A DNA stretch of 64,000 nt from Daucus carota subsp. sativus (Eukaryota; Streptophyta; Magnoliopsida; Apiales; Apiaceae): assembly GCF_001625215.2 (NCBI RefSeq), contig NC_030386.2, forward strand, positions 23,716,545 to 23,780,544. The letters run 5' to 3'. Shown here piece after piece: positions 45,000 through 56,517 of this stretch. Both the position numbers and the translations under genes were made by a program. Under the pieces are notes generated by a model. It did not search any database and was not told the origin of the DNA. It saw only the letters and a list, made by a program, of their open reading frames with translations. How positions within the stretch are numbered: the first letter of the stretch is position 1; each line of letters opens with the position of its first letter.

Positions 45000-47340
45000 A
45001 TGTATTTTTACAAAAAATTGAATTCTTTTGAGTATTTTTCAAAAATCCCTAGAATTTTGGAGGAGTTGCTATTTCGGGTTCTTTAGTATTTGTACCGGAT
45101 TCCAATCGCTAATTTGATAATCATACGTTGAATCCAGATCCAAGTTCAAAATGAGGTTTTGATAACTAAAGCAGGGTTAATATGGAGACAATACATAGAA
45201 AATAATAGTAGATCATGTATCAGTATCATAAAGTTGATTACCAATATCGCCTTGATAACCAAATGTTATTCCACGATCATCTTTCTTTTCCCGCGATTAA
45301 CCAAGTACAAAGTATGATTAGTGGTTAATGTTAATGATAGTATTATTTTATTGAGCAATCAGAGCAAAGCATATGTGCATGCTAATTATTTGCGGAATCT
45401 ATTTACCTTTTGTCCTAACTACAAAACTTGTGAATTTATCTTTCCCAAATAGCTACAAAACTAATTAGCTTGGGAATCTTATTAAATCGAGCCTTCTAGC
45501 TAAGGGCAAACAAACCCCACACACTTGTTTTTAACGAAGATTCTGTGAAAAACACTTGAAAAGAAGCAAAGGAAAGAGCGTACTTGAGATATGCAAATAC
45601 TCGATCACAACTGTAGTTGATAAAAATCATTCGATCGAGATATACCTTACTTACTCCACAGGAACTCCCACTCCCACTAGCAGATAGAAGATGCATGTGG
45701 GTCTTTTCACTCAGGTGGGAATATAATATAAATCTTATCTGAATATTTAAAGAGACCAACATTCGAATCTTTAATTTTCGAGGTCAAGTAGATGTCTCAG
45801 TAAAGCAAACCATACACCCACTTGATCAAATACTTGTGAGCAATAGCGTATATATTTCTTTTTATTTCATTTTTTGGTATTCTTGTCGACCGTAGCTTGC
45901 ACTATCTTAGAAAAGTACAGCGTTCAATAATCCAAATAAATGTAGGGATAATATGATACCTCCAAAAAGATTTCTTGCTTTTCTTCGGATTTTTATCTTC
46001 GTACTGTTTTGTTGTAGTGTTTTCTTTATTTTTAAAATAACCCTACCACAGCTCTGGCAAGCATAAATGCATAATGGTTAGCTGGTTAATATCTTTCGGA
46101 TGTTCGACGGAACCAGAAAATAAGAGAAGAAATGCATTTGCGTTTAAATTTTATTTTTTGGTCAAAAAAGTGAAAACAATTTCAGAATAGGGTTAATACT
46201 GCTTGAACTTATATTTCAAGGTACCAGTTTGATATTTATGGCCACTTCAGTGACCATCTTGATACCGTTTTGAGTTCAGTGACCAATTTGATACATTAAG
46301 CCCACTTCAGTGACTAACTTGATAATTAACTCTTTCAGAATATGTGACAAGTGATCCATGAAACAATGTTTTGAGAGATTTTTTTTTTGTCGTCGATAGT
46401 TTAACTCTAAATTTTTTATATGAACACTGAGGGATTATATTATGCAACAATTTTTAATGCCTACCCAACAGGGTTATGTAAGAAACTACGTATAATGCAA
46501 GAGATGTGTGCAATTAACGGATGAACTCATGAAGTAGCACTATTAGTAAAAGTTCTGATATGGGAATATCCTGATCGATCTGCACTCTGTATTCAAGAAT
46601 CTGGTTTAAAATCAACAAAGCAACTTTTGAAAAGATAGTGTATCCAGCAAAGGCAAAGAGCCAGGGTGCCGTTTAATAATAAGCCTAAACAAAATTACGC
46701 ATAAACACGTTAGATTCATGATTTCACAGGATCCTAATACAAGGAAATGATAGCATAAAGTATATATTCTGGCTCCATATTATCCAGTTAAACTTGGTGT
46801 TAGTATCATTAATTTAATTCATCACTATGTGTCTATATGCTAATTTCAATTATCAAACCGGACAGCTATTCAATATAATCCGGAAAATTAATTTTAGTAA
46901 TGGGCTAATCGCCTCATCCTTATTGTTAAGTAATCAATTCTCCTACAAACTCGAGTTGTTGAAAGAATACTTGCCAGGATCATATTGTACTATAACATTC
47001 TCCCTCACTTAAAAGTCTTTTTTTGGGTTGAGAGTGAATCACGAGCATCCATTTTTGGAGCATAATTTTGTTTAACAAAGAAGTAAATCTCGGTCGATAT
47101 GATCACTGTTTAGTGTTATTACTGACTTACTGTTATGAAACTGCTCATGTGCAAATGTTTTGTCTGAACTCTGAAGTTTAAAGAAGACTTAAGGTCTTTT
47201 AAGTAGATGAGGGAAAAAAATAAAGTTGATGATACACATTCAAACGTGTGATTGAGTATGAAGAGATACTGATGGCGAATGAGGATGCTATTTTTTGGTC
47301 TGGTGAAGAATAAACCAGGATGAGTGATGGATTATGTTGC
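45000..47340. other. Gene-poor intergenic region
   Basis: No convincing gene. Contains short repeats of CACTTCAGTGACCA type (46230-46320), and at about 46990-47075 a scrap (CTCCCTCACTTAAAAG ... TTGGGTTGAGAGTGAATCACGAGC-like) related to the internal part of the LTR remnant at 33540-33700. Confidence 0.5.
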
Positions 47341-47352
47341 TTCTACCGTAGA

Positions 47353-47534
47353 CAGGGGCGGATCTAGGAAGAGGCACGGGGGACACGTGCCCCCTAAATT
47401 TTTTTTTAATATTTTTCCACCATTCTAAATTTTACAAAATTACATAAGTGCCCCCCAAAATTTGAAAATATATAGGTGTTTTACGAAAATTTACTTGGTG
47501 TTCCCCTAAGATTTTTTGTCTAGATCCGCCCGTG
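47353..47534. mobile_element. Short hAT-type MITE (182 bp)
   Basis: The ends CAGGGGCGGATCTAG and CTAGATCCGCCCGTG are inverted repeats of the CAGGGGCGGA hAT terminus type. The flanks ACCGTAGA and AATGTAGA match at 6 of 8 positions. The interior is AT-rich with CCCCCTAAATT / AGTGCCCCCC repeats. Confidence 0.8.
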
Positions 47535-47985
47535 AATGTAGATATGCATGGATAAAATAGTGGAAAATAAGAGTGTTAAAAGGGAGGAAATAAATTTTTA
47601 ATTTCAAAAAAATGATATAGGAGATGGTTAGGAATTCTGACTATGTCCCATTAATTAATTTAGGGAAATATTAGGATAATGTTGAAAATGTCATTTTATA
47701 TCACATTTCTCTATTTCAGCTTAGGAGCTCGTTAAGGGAACTGTTAGACTTGCTTACTGCTATTTTCATCAGTTCTATGTTCTAGATATGCAAACAAATC
47801 CTACACAGCAACTCACCAAAATATCAGTAATTAATGGTATGTTTGTGCAGACAGAGTCGCAAACACACCATCAGTATCTACACAATCTAAAGGTAAACAT
47901 AATGGTCCATGAACAAATAGTATAAACCTTGGACCACACCCCATCCTTTGTGTCTATCGCGAACGCTTTTGCAAAAGCAAACTAG

Positions 47986-47993
47986 TATAAATA
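47986..47993 (+). promoter_or_regulatory. TATA box of the small plant-specific gene
   Basis: TATAAATA, 105 bp before the ATG at 48091, preceded by CTTTTGCAAAAG. Its spacing to the ORF supports a real transcription unit. Confidence 0.6.
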
Positions 47994-48090
47994 GAACTTC
48001 ATTTCTCTCATCTCATGCATCAAGCTTCTTGCACCAGCACTTTCACAAATTCCCTCAGACAACATATAGAAAAAGCTCTCATCACCAAAA

Positions 48091-48507
48091 ATGGAGTCGA
48101 ATGGCAAGCTACGAAAGGGGATCATGAAGGCCAAGCTCACTATGTCTTTCTACAGAGCAGCCAAGCCTTCCCCCCTGCCATATTCAACTTCAAAGCCTAA
48201 ACTATATAACAATAATATGGAAGTGGCTAATCAAATTATTCCTGATCAGCCAAAGCAAAATATTGCTCCTTCAACGGCCTCAACAGTCGGATATATTGTT
48301 AATCAGGACCAGGCTCATACTCAACCCAAACAGGTCTCATTCGCGATACCATCAGATACTGATACAAGAGATTCATACCGAAAAAAATATGATAACCCTA
48401 TAGATGTCAGAGCTGCAAGTTACATTTCATGCGTTCAAGAACGGTTTAAGCTTGAGAGGCTCAACTCAGAGCGTACTCAAGACATGCAGCACTACTTAAC
48501 AAGCTAG
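48091..48507 (+). CDS. Small plant-specific protein of unknown function (138 aa)
   Basis: An intronless frame with a good TATA box upstream and an AT-rich 3' flank. The N-terminus MESNGKLRKGIMKAKLTMSF is basic and the middle is rich in Gln, Pro and Ser. The C-terminal segment DVRAASYISCVQERFKLERL, preceded by YRKKYDNPI, is the part that looks conserved in small uncharacterised plant proteins I recall (a VDI/VRAASYIS.V.ERF pattern). No signal peptide, membrane segment or known catalytic motif. It is basic overall and probably soluble. The first ATG is chosen because it directly follows the 5' UTR. An overlapping frame from 48015 in another phase is a shadow. Function is not recognised. Confidence 0.75.
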   Translation: MESNGKLRKGIMKAKLTMSFYRAAKPSPLPYSTSKPKLYNNNMEVANQIIPDQPKQNIAPSTASTVGYIVNQDQAHTQPKQVSFAIPSDTDTRDSYRKKYDNPIDVRAASYISCVQERFKLERLNSERTQDMQHYLTS

Positions 48508-48510
48508 ACG

Positions 48511-49930
48511 ATACCTCCATAGTATATTAATTTAATAGTGATATTAATCTCTAACTATATATAGATATGGGATGTGATCTAGCTACAAGTATAACTTCAT
48601 ATCATTATTGTTGCTGTTTATTCTACTAGCTATATGTGTCTAGGTAGGTGCAATATGCAGCATCCGCGGAAGGCATGGAATTGTATTATTTTATGAACAA
48701 TAAAAGAACCTCTGTTTTTCATTCGAGTATTTGAGACGATCGTATCACTGCATTGGCACTGTACTGATCGACTTTTAATCAACTAATACGATATGCATAT
48801 TTTCTGTTTAGTGTGGCATATATTGCGACAAGGCTGCAGCCGCTCTGGGATTTCGGTTTTCATCAGTCTGGAGTCTTTGTTGCCCAATTATATCTTTTGA
48901 TCGACAAATTTACTAATATGAACTGCAATTGTTTCTCTTATTATCACAATAATACATATTGATTGAGCTCCTCTTTTTGTTTGTCTTGCAAAGAGGAAAA
49001 GGAAAACGATAGAAACAGCTTCTTCCACAGTGAATCATGCATGTATCTTATATATTACTGAAACAATATTTCAGAGAGCACTGTATAAACTGGTATAATT
49101 GTATGACTGACTGGTATAAAAAAATTGTATGAATCATATTATTAATTATTTTTAGAAAACTGGGAATGTATAAACAATTTTATGAACGTTAACTCGAAAT
49201 GATTAAGGGTTAGATGATAATTTGTCTAAATTACAACTCCAGGTAAATGGGAATCTTCTCACATTGGAAAGTAGTTTAACTTTTAGTAGTGGTATACTCC
49301 TATCTAAAGATGAGAACCTTTTAGTAGTGGAATCTAATGACATATAGATTGTACCTTTGATCTTGACATTGGCGCCAGAAGACACTCCGTCTAGTGCGTA
49401 CAATTGATCTGTTTCTTGTACTTTCTTCTTACAAATCCGTAAAGATGAGCTATGATACTTTGATACCATGTTAAATCACCAACTCTATCAATTAAAATTA
49501 ATTGATACTAATGTAATACGATAATGCAGTTGCAGAGCAATTTGCAGGTAATGCCGTTATTTTTGTTTAGAGCAAGATTAATTTATCCAGGGGTGAAGAG
49601 ATGGTTAAATGCTACTCTAGAAGCTTGATGCATCTACCTTTTTCAGGTGTTTGAGATTATTTGTCGCAAAATCGTGCTTTGAGATTAATTGTCATTGAAA
49701 CATGCTTTATTCAGTAGATGAATCTCATGAGAGTATGGAGTTGTGAACTCAAATTCCGGGTTCTTGTGGAACCTGGCCTGCTAAGGCCTTGCTTTGTAGA
49801 CCCTCCAAAGAAGGATTATAAACAATCTCACTGCAGGCATAGTTCCGACATATATATGTTCATATGTTATCACTAGCACGAAGGTTAGTCTGTAAGCTGT
49901 TATGAGAACTTGTCCATTTAAAGGTAAATG
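48511..49930. other. Spacer after the small gene; weak LTR-type scrap near 49465
   Basis: No gene. TTTGATACCATGTTAAATC at 49459-49477 looks like an LTR edge plus partial primer-binding site on the minus strand, but no LTR could be delimited. Confidence 0.35.
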
Positions 49931-49938
49931 GGTACAGC

Positions 49939-50400
49939 CAGTGACGGAGCCAGAGCTGAAAATCAGAGAGGATTGGAACCTGACCCTTAGGGGAGTTAGG
50001 GGCCGTTTGGCTGGACTTAAAAGAAGTGACTTATTGTTTAAAGTAAAGAAGTGAATTATAAGTGAAAAGTTGTCTTAAACTTATAAGTTATTAAAAGTGT
50101 TTGGATACCCGTGACTTATAAGTCACAAAGAAGCTTCAAATTAGAAAAAAAAGCTAGGTTTCCTAGCTTTTTTTCTTGGCTTCTCAAGCACCATTTTAAG
50201 TGCTTCTATAAGTTACCCAAACACCATGAAAAAAGGTGAAGCCCTCTTTTTTTTATAAATAAGCCCTAATTCGGGGTTGCCAAACACCCACTATACCAGT
50301 ACCACTAAATCTAGCTATCCCCGTGATTATATATTATACAACAAATACTCATTGAAATTGGAGGGGAGGCATGTCCAGCGTAGACTTGGCTCCGCCTCTG
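49939..50400. mobile_element. hAT-type element (462 bp) with perfect 8-bp TSD and a nested insertion
   Basis: Runs from CAGTGACGGAGCCAG to TGGCTCCGCCTCTG, flanked by GGTACAGC on both sides (49931-49938 and 50401-50408). An exact 8-bp duplication with CAG/CTG ends is the hAT hallmark. Inside, about 49990-50292 is a second, unrelated element (GGGGCCGTTTGGCTGG ... GGTTGCCAAACACCCA). Confidence 0.88.
49990..50292. mobile_element. Nested non-autonomous element inside the hAT copy
   Basis: The outer GGGGCCGTTTGGC and GCCAAACACCC are inverted. The interior has inverted AAGTGACTTATTG-type stretches and AAGCTAGGTTTCCTAGCTTT at the centre. It is younger than the surrounding hAT copy. Superfamily uncertain (PIF/Harbinger or hAT). 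Confidence 0.6.
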
Positions 50401-50893
50401 GGTACAGCAGGGTATCTGCTTGTTTTTAAATAGGATATAATGATGAGGGAATTCTTATGATGATGTCAAAAAACCTAAAAAGAAATATATTTTTTTGTAA
50501 GGAACCTAAAAAGAAATTTAATTAAATTAATTGTGATGCTACAAGCCAATCAAGGAGCAGAGTGGATGCAGGGGGTTGGTGATAGTTAGCAATGTTCCAC
50601 AATTCTCAGCTCAAATAGTTTTAACATGTTATTGACTTGAAATTATGTATTTAGCATCCCGACAAATGTCCGAGTGTCAAAGTGTCTTACAAGATTTGGA
50701 AGAGAATATTAAAGAGCCACAGAGAAATTCAAAGGAACCTTGCCCTTATCAGTAAATAATGGGGTTCCGGTAGAAGGAACGAAAGCTTTAGATCTGATTA
50801 ATGAAGATTGGCAAACATGTATTTGAAATTCAAAATGCTTTTCCATCATGAGCACTACTGCAAGTCTTAAGTTTCAGGATAAGCTATTAAGTA

Positions 50894-51206
50894 CTCCCTC
50901 CGTCCCAATCAATTCTATACAGTTTCCTTTTTGGGATGTCCCATCATTTCTATACATTCCCAAAATAGCAACTTTTTATAATATAAAACACTACTCCACC
51001 CACTACATTCTCCCACTATCTCCATTCTATAATAATAAAAACACTATTACACCCACTACTTTCCTCCACTACCTCAAATTTATTATTAAAAAATATGTGG
51101 GTCCCACCACTTTACCCACTTTCCATCTAACTTTACTTATTTTTTACCCTTTTTCTTGGTCTCCGTGTCCAATCCCAATGTATATAATTCATTGGGACGG
51201 AGGGAG
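50894..51206. mobile_element. Stowaway-like MITE (313 bp)
   Basis: The ends CTCCCTCCGTCCCAAT and ATTGGGACGGAGGGAG are perfect inverted repeats flanked by TA. Read in reverse it matches the 8589 subfamily. A 121-aa open frame across it is a translation of the MITE. Confidence 0.92.
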
Positions 51207-51835
51207 TATATGAATCTATCAACATGAGTTGTATTTGAAATGTGGCATATGGAGAAAAAGTTGGATATATGGAAGATATCTGGAGGATAGATTCTTCTCT
51301 CTCGTTACTATTCTGATCAAGACTTTATAGCATGTTCTGTGATGTTATTCTTCATATAAAAGTTCTTGAGCAAATAGTAATATGCTATTTAAAAGTTTTC
51401 CAGTTGGAGTTATGGAGGAAAGCCTTGTCAATGATATCATCATCAACATCACCAATCTTTATCATATTCTATGTTCGGCTGGGGAGAATGAAATGGAATT
51501 ATAAAACATAACGGAGATACGAGGGGAAATTTGAAAAAAGCATCTAAATGAGTTGCAAATTTTTTATGACTGGATTTCAGAGGAAAATGGACATGGGAGA
51601 GGTGAAACACTTCATAAATTTTGGAGTCTAAGCTCTAAGGTTAGATTGTATGAAATGGAATGGGGAAAGTGACAATGTATTTTATTTAAATTGATTAATC
51701 TCAGCCAAATACAACTCAACCAAATACAACACTAGAGTGCAGAGTATTAAATCACACCAAAATCACTTGTTTTCATTGGAAAGCTAAATATTCCTGTAAA
51801 GGATTTCTTTTTAAGCAGAAAAAACAACAGGTAAC

Positions 51836-52487
51836 AAATGCTCTATGTGATGGTGTGCTTAAGAGAGGCAGAGAAAACAAGTTATTTTTTGGCCAAGAGC
51901 TACCGGGTGCTGGAAAGCTTGTTTTCCAATGCCCTTTGCAGTGGGCAAGTATGGTATTTGTTGAATCCCCGCGGGGAATCCCCCGCCCCGCCCCGCCCCA
52001 CATATATTTAATATATATTTAATATAAATAAATAATTATATTTAATATAATATATTTATTATATTTAATATTATTATTTTATAATACACAAAATTATAAT
52101 TTTACAATGTATAACATGTCTATTTGATTTCTATTATTTAGTTTTTTGCTTTTAATATAAATGTCTCGTATGTTTTTATTAAATTCTGAATAAAAAATTA
52201 CTGAATTTTAAAGTAATTATTTAAAGTGTAATAATATAGCAGCGGAGCGGGGCGGAGCGGGGCGGGGCGAAATTATATTAAATCCCCGGTGGGCGGGGAT
52301 GGGGATTAAAAATAAATCCCGCGGGGAATGGGGCGGGGACGGGGCATGAAAAATATATATGGGATGGGGCTGGGAAATGAAATGCTCTATGTGATGGTGT
52401 GCTTAAGAGAGGCAGAGAAAACAAGTTATTTTTTGGCCAAGAGCTACCGGGTGCTGGAAAGCTTGTTTTCCAATGCCCTTTGAAGTG
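51836..52487 (+). repeat. Direct repeats (~110 bp) flanking a GC-rich insertion
   Basis: AAATGCTCTATGTGATGG...CCAATGCCCTTTG occurs at 51836-51943 and 52379-52483 with almost complete identity. Between them lies a block with very GC-rich edges (CCGCCCCGCCCCGCCCC near 51980, GGCGGAGCGGGGCGGGG near 52250) around an AT-rich core. To the right, another GC-rich stretch ends in TGCCCATCCCTA at about 52573-52584, a hAT-type terminus (TAGGGATGGGCA in reverse). Confidence 0.75.
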
Positions 52488-52599
52488 GGAATCCTCGTTC
52501 GGGGTTCAGGGCGGGGTCGGGGATGGGTATTGAATTCAGGAATCGGGGTCGGGGATAGCCGAAGTGCCCCTGCCCATCCCTACATGAACTAGTATCGCA

Positions 52600-53600
52600 T
52601 ATTTTATTTTTTTAATTAAGCGGGTAGTTTATGATCCATGAAATATTAGTCGGATATGATTTACCAACATCAAATATCATTATTATATTAATTATCAAAT
52701 ATCATCGTTTAGTCTAAATATATATAATATTACAAAAAAAATAATTTTGAATTAAAATTTGCAATTATATGTAGATATATATAATTTATTAAATATATAT
52801 ATGAAGATAATAAGTATTATCACATTGAATAAATCATATTTTTTTGAAGATTTAAACTTAAATAAGATATTAAAATTTAATAAAATGATGACTATTTACT
52901 TACAAATGTAATACATTAAAAATATAATATGTATACGACCTCGAATCGAATATGAACCATGGATCGTATTCGAGCGTTCGGGTAGGATCTACTATCAAAA
53001 ATTATACGAGACCTAATCTTGGAGAGTTGCCCAAAATGGGCACTAAAGCTGGTATAAAAGTGTTCATATCCGGAAGCATATATTATCTGAGCTTAATTTT
53101 TCCGACAGATTTGGGGTCATTTTCAAAACGAATATGAGACATGCATTATATTTTCGAACCGGATATAAATCGAGACACCGAATGGGTAGTCCGTATCGAT
53201 TGACAGCCCTGCTTACTAGACAATTATACTAGCTTGTTAAACTCAACACTAGTATGTTGTGTTTACCTGGCAATAGAAATATAGCTGTGGATTGACCGAT
53301 ATAATTTATATTGTATTATAATAAGGCAATATAGTATAATTAGTCCATATTTTTAGTTATATTTTTTTATTTGGTATTCTACTTCTAAAACTACAACATG
53401 TGAAGATCTATTACTCTTACGCGGCCACCTCCACATGCATGCAAATTTCAAATGGGCAGCAACGTCGATCAAACGTCTCGGTGAGCCACTTAAAGCACAC
53501 GTGACACATTTGCTTGGTTCAATGTAGCAGCAGCAGGTAGCACTGCAGAGGTTTGTGATCATCTAGCTCTGCAAGTAACAATGAAAGCTAAAATAGAAGC
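52600..53600. other. AT-rich intergenic sequence
   Basis: No gene seen. Short open frames at 52952-53137 and 53353-53562 have no recognisable features. Confidence 0.4.
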
Positions 53601-53639
53601 AATCTTCTCGACTAAGTAACTGTTTTTACTAGATTTTAT

Positions 53640-54120
53640 GGGTTAAATGCTAAAGATCTTATCTAAGAACAGTAAAGTAAAACTCGAGAGTTTGGTTACG
53701 CGGAAAACCCTTGTGAGGTAAAAACCGCGGGAGGGATTAGAACCCCGCCGATAAGATGTTCACTATTTGAAGTTGAATACAAGAAGTTGTAATTGTGTTT
53801 TTGTCTGACTCTAACCCTCAAGCCCTCTCTCTATTTATAGTACAAGAATCTATTTGAATTCATCCCACGTCTAACGTTACTTCTCATGCTTATCTACAAC
53901 AACTGACATCGTTACAAAGTTGTTCCTACTTTCTCTCTAACCCGTTTACCCTTTCTATGCTCCAGTTTGTTGGCCGCTCCGCACGTGCCGCACAGCAGTT
54001 ACAATGGTTCCTTTATGTCAGAAGGTTGCATCCTCTGCTTTGCGTCAGGGCCACCTCGTCACGTCACGTCGAGTGAACCAGTCACAACAGTAACCACGAC
54101 CCCTGTGTTTTTTTTTTATA
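53640..54120 (-). other. Possible LTR fragment on the minus strand
   Basis: The minus strand has TATAAATAG (53839-53831) followed by sequence of LTR promoter type and the imperfect GGTTTTTACC / GGAAAACCC region near 53710-53740. No matching second LTR, primer site or coding part was found, so this is a weak call. Confidence 0.3.
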
Positions 54121-54552
54121 CCAAGCCGCACAGATCCACATAAACCAACACATAGAAGCACACAATTAATAAACAGTCCAGATAGTCTCTGCTTATATTC
54201 TATCCATACTGATTTTCCCACTCACGTGGCCATTGGCCAATGATCGACTAGATTCTGAGTTCGCGGTTCATATTTAAAGTTATGCCCAATTATTATTTTG
54301 GCTTAAAGGACAAATAGATACAAACAGTTTCCATATAATTTTAACTTTTAATTTCGATAATCTCTGGCAACTATAATTCCTGGCTGCGTAGATAAGAAGA
54401 GAAAATCAACATGTCAGCTTTACCGATATATATACACTTAAATTCAATTTAAGAATTATATTTTGCTGCCGGGTTGAGATATCTTTCTCTCGTATGTTCA
54501 AGCGGATGCGCCTGTTAATACTCCTTCCCCGCAAGTCTGTAACACTATTTTA

Positions 54553-54830
54553 CTCTCTCTCCGTCCTATTTAATTCTATACACTTTTTTGAATATTCCAC
54601 TCAATTCTATACATTTCAAAACTTTCCCAAAATAGTAAAATTTTATAATATAAAACCCCCATCCACCCACTACTTTCAACTACTTTTCCAAATCTATCAA
54701 TTATATATTCATGAATCCCACTACTTTACCCACTTTTCTTTCTCTTTTTCTTACTTTACATTACTTTATATATTTTTTCTTAGTCTCCGTGTCCAATCCA
54801 TATGTATATAATTCAGAGGGACGGAGAGAG
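54553..54830. mobile_element. Stowaway-like MITE (278 bp)
   Basis: The ends CTCTCTCTCCGTCCTA and AGAGGGACGGAGAGAG are flanked by TA. The body (AATTCTATACA, CCACCCACTACTTTC, GTCTCCGTGTCCAATCC) matches the 50894 element. Confidence 0.88.
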
Positions 54831-54900
54831 TAACATTTTTACATAGGGAAAATAGATTTTTTTACCATCCAACTTATTATTTATTTAGTGTAAAGCATAA

Positions 54901-56419
54901 TGTAACGTAACTGTAATTACGATAACTCAACTCAACGAAAGACAGGAAACAATACGTAAGTATAATACAGGAATCTACAGGTTGGAGATTCGATACGAAC
55001 AGACAAAGACAATCAAGATATGTGAGACGAGCATCCGTCCACTGAAAGAAGTTCATTAATATGTTCAAGCCTCAGTGAAGAATAAAGTTCAATGTGTCTG
55101 CTATCAAGGTTGCCTGAAGGTCAAGTATCAAAGACCAGAAGATTCCAGTATATTTGATTTGATTATTTATAATCAAATTTATCGAAGCAACATCTAACCC
55201 GGAATGACTGATCAAGTATATTATCAAGCAAAGGATTCAAAGAATTATTTCAGTTCGAGTCGTTCGTGAACCAGACCAGTGCACAGGACGTCAGGACATA
55301 CGAAAGTATTCAGTGGATTCGATCAACGGATTAATTGATCAAGTCAATCGAGCTTCTGTTGAAATTAAAATTAAAATATACGTATGGATATATATTTATA
55401 TATGTGGCATTAATTGATAATTTCTTGAATAAGCAATTAATTCAAGTTATTAATAAATCAATTAATAATATATATATACATATAAATATACATATGTATA
55501 TATTTCTTTTAAAAGTAAAAATATAGTCAAGCATCAAGAGGAGCGCAACTGTTGACTCAAGTCAACTATTGTTACTTAGAATATTTTCTAAGTACTGGTA
55601 CAGTGAAGTGGTTGTTCTAGCGCAAGGTTTGACCAAGTCAAAACCTGCGCTAGAATTCTTCACTTTGAGAGACTAAGTCACTTTACAGTAGAAGGATAAC
55701 ACTGAAGAAGCGCAACATTTGACCCGGTCAAATGTTGCGCCTCTACACTTAATCCCCTTGGCGCAACTTTCACCCCTTGAAGTTTTCTCCAAGTACAAAC
55801 TCAAGAGGACACTGTATAATGAATGTTGAAGCGCAACATTTGACCAAAAGTCAAATGTTGCGCCTCCTCTTCATGCACTCCCCTTCTCTCAATTTACTTA
55901 GATTTATTCTAAGTGAAGGCAATGCAGTAAGTGGTGATTGAAGCGCAACTTTGTTATATATATATATACAAATATATATGTATATCAAGTTGGCGCCACT
56001 TCCTGCATACATTTGGAGTTAGACTTATTTTTATAAAACGAAGTCGTCCAGGACGAACTCGTTAACCATGGTTAGTTGTTGGAAAGCCTATAAATAGAGG
56101 TTGATGTTTTCATTTGAAAACAACTACACACTTTGTAAGTGCACACACTATACACGTTCTCGAGAGTTCAATTAGAAGATCGTATTTATCGAGAGTTTGT
56201 AATAGAGTGATTGTAGTCTCTGCAGCCGACACTTGTGTTGGAATTTGTAGCACCCGAGGATTATTTCTAATACAAGAATATTCCCCGACTTGCTGGAGTT
56301 ATTTATTTACGATTGATTTAACATGGACCTAAACAAAGATTATCCGCAATTAAATTAAATCGAAGAAAATTGGTACGACGTATTCAACCCCCCCCTTCTA
56401 CGTCTGATTGGACCTAACA
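54901..56419 (+). repeat. Putative 5' LTR of the Copia element
   Basis: The right end CCTAACA is fixed by the PBS two bases later. The left end is inferred at TGTAACGTAACTG (TG...CA), giving about 1.5 kb, and cannot be confirmed without the 3' LTR. TATAAATA at 56089-56096 would be the promoter. Upstream of it, at 55617-55653, 55710-55740 and 55831-55863, lie palindromes of the form GCGCAACATTTGAC...GTCAAATGTTGCGC. Confidence 0.6.
55617..55863. promoter_or_regulatory. Array of W-box-containing palindromes in the LTR
   Basis: Three palindromes: 55617-55653 (GCGCAAGGTTTGAC variant), 55710-55740 (perfect 15-bp arms, centre C) and 55831-55863 (14-bp arms, 5-nt loop CAAAA). Each holds back-to-back TTGAC/GTCAA cores, the WRKY-binding motif. 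They lie 230-470 bp upstream of the LTR TATA box, where enhancers of plant retroelements are usually found. Confidence 0.75.
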
Positions 56420-56421
56420 AT

Positions 56422-56433
56422 TGGTATCAGAGC
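56422..56433 (+). other. Primer-binding site (initiator Met-tRNA)
   Basis: TGGTATCAGAGC, two bases after the LTR end, complementary to the 3' end region of plant initiator tRNA-Met. Standard for Copia elements. Confidence 0.92.
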
Positions 56434-56517
56434 TTAGCTGATCGATATACAGATCTGAGATCCGTAACCAATCTGAAAAGCTAGCTGTCCGTACAATCGT
56501 AATTTTATCTGATAACA

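Noticed and set aside
45496..45762. 88-aa ORF (-)
   Set aside because: No domain, signal or codon pattern suggesting a gene; isolated in AT-rich spacer.
49203..49469. 88-aa ORF (-) beginning near a PBS-like sequence
   Set aside because: Could be LTR-element residue, but no recognisable gag/pol residues; too weak to call.
50848..51213. 121-aa ORF (+)
   Set aside because: Runs through the Stowaway-like MITE 50894-51206.
53353..53562. 69-aa Cys-rich ORF (-)
   Set aside because: Cys residues give no known spacing; no signal peptide; chance ORF.
54494..54811. 105-aa ORF (+)
   Set aside because: Runs through the Stowaway-like MITE 54553-54830.
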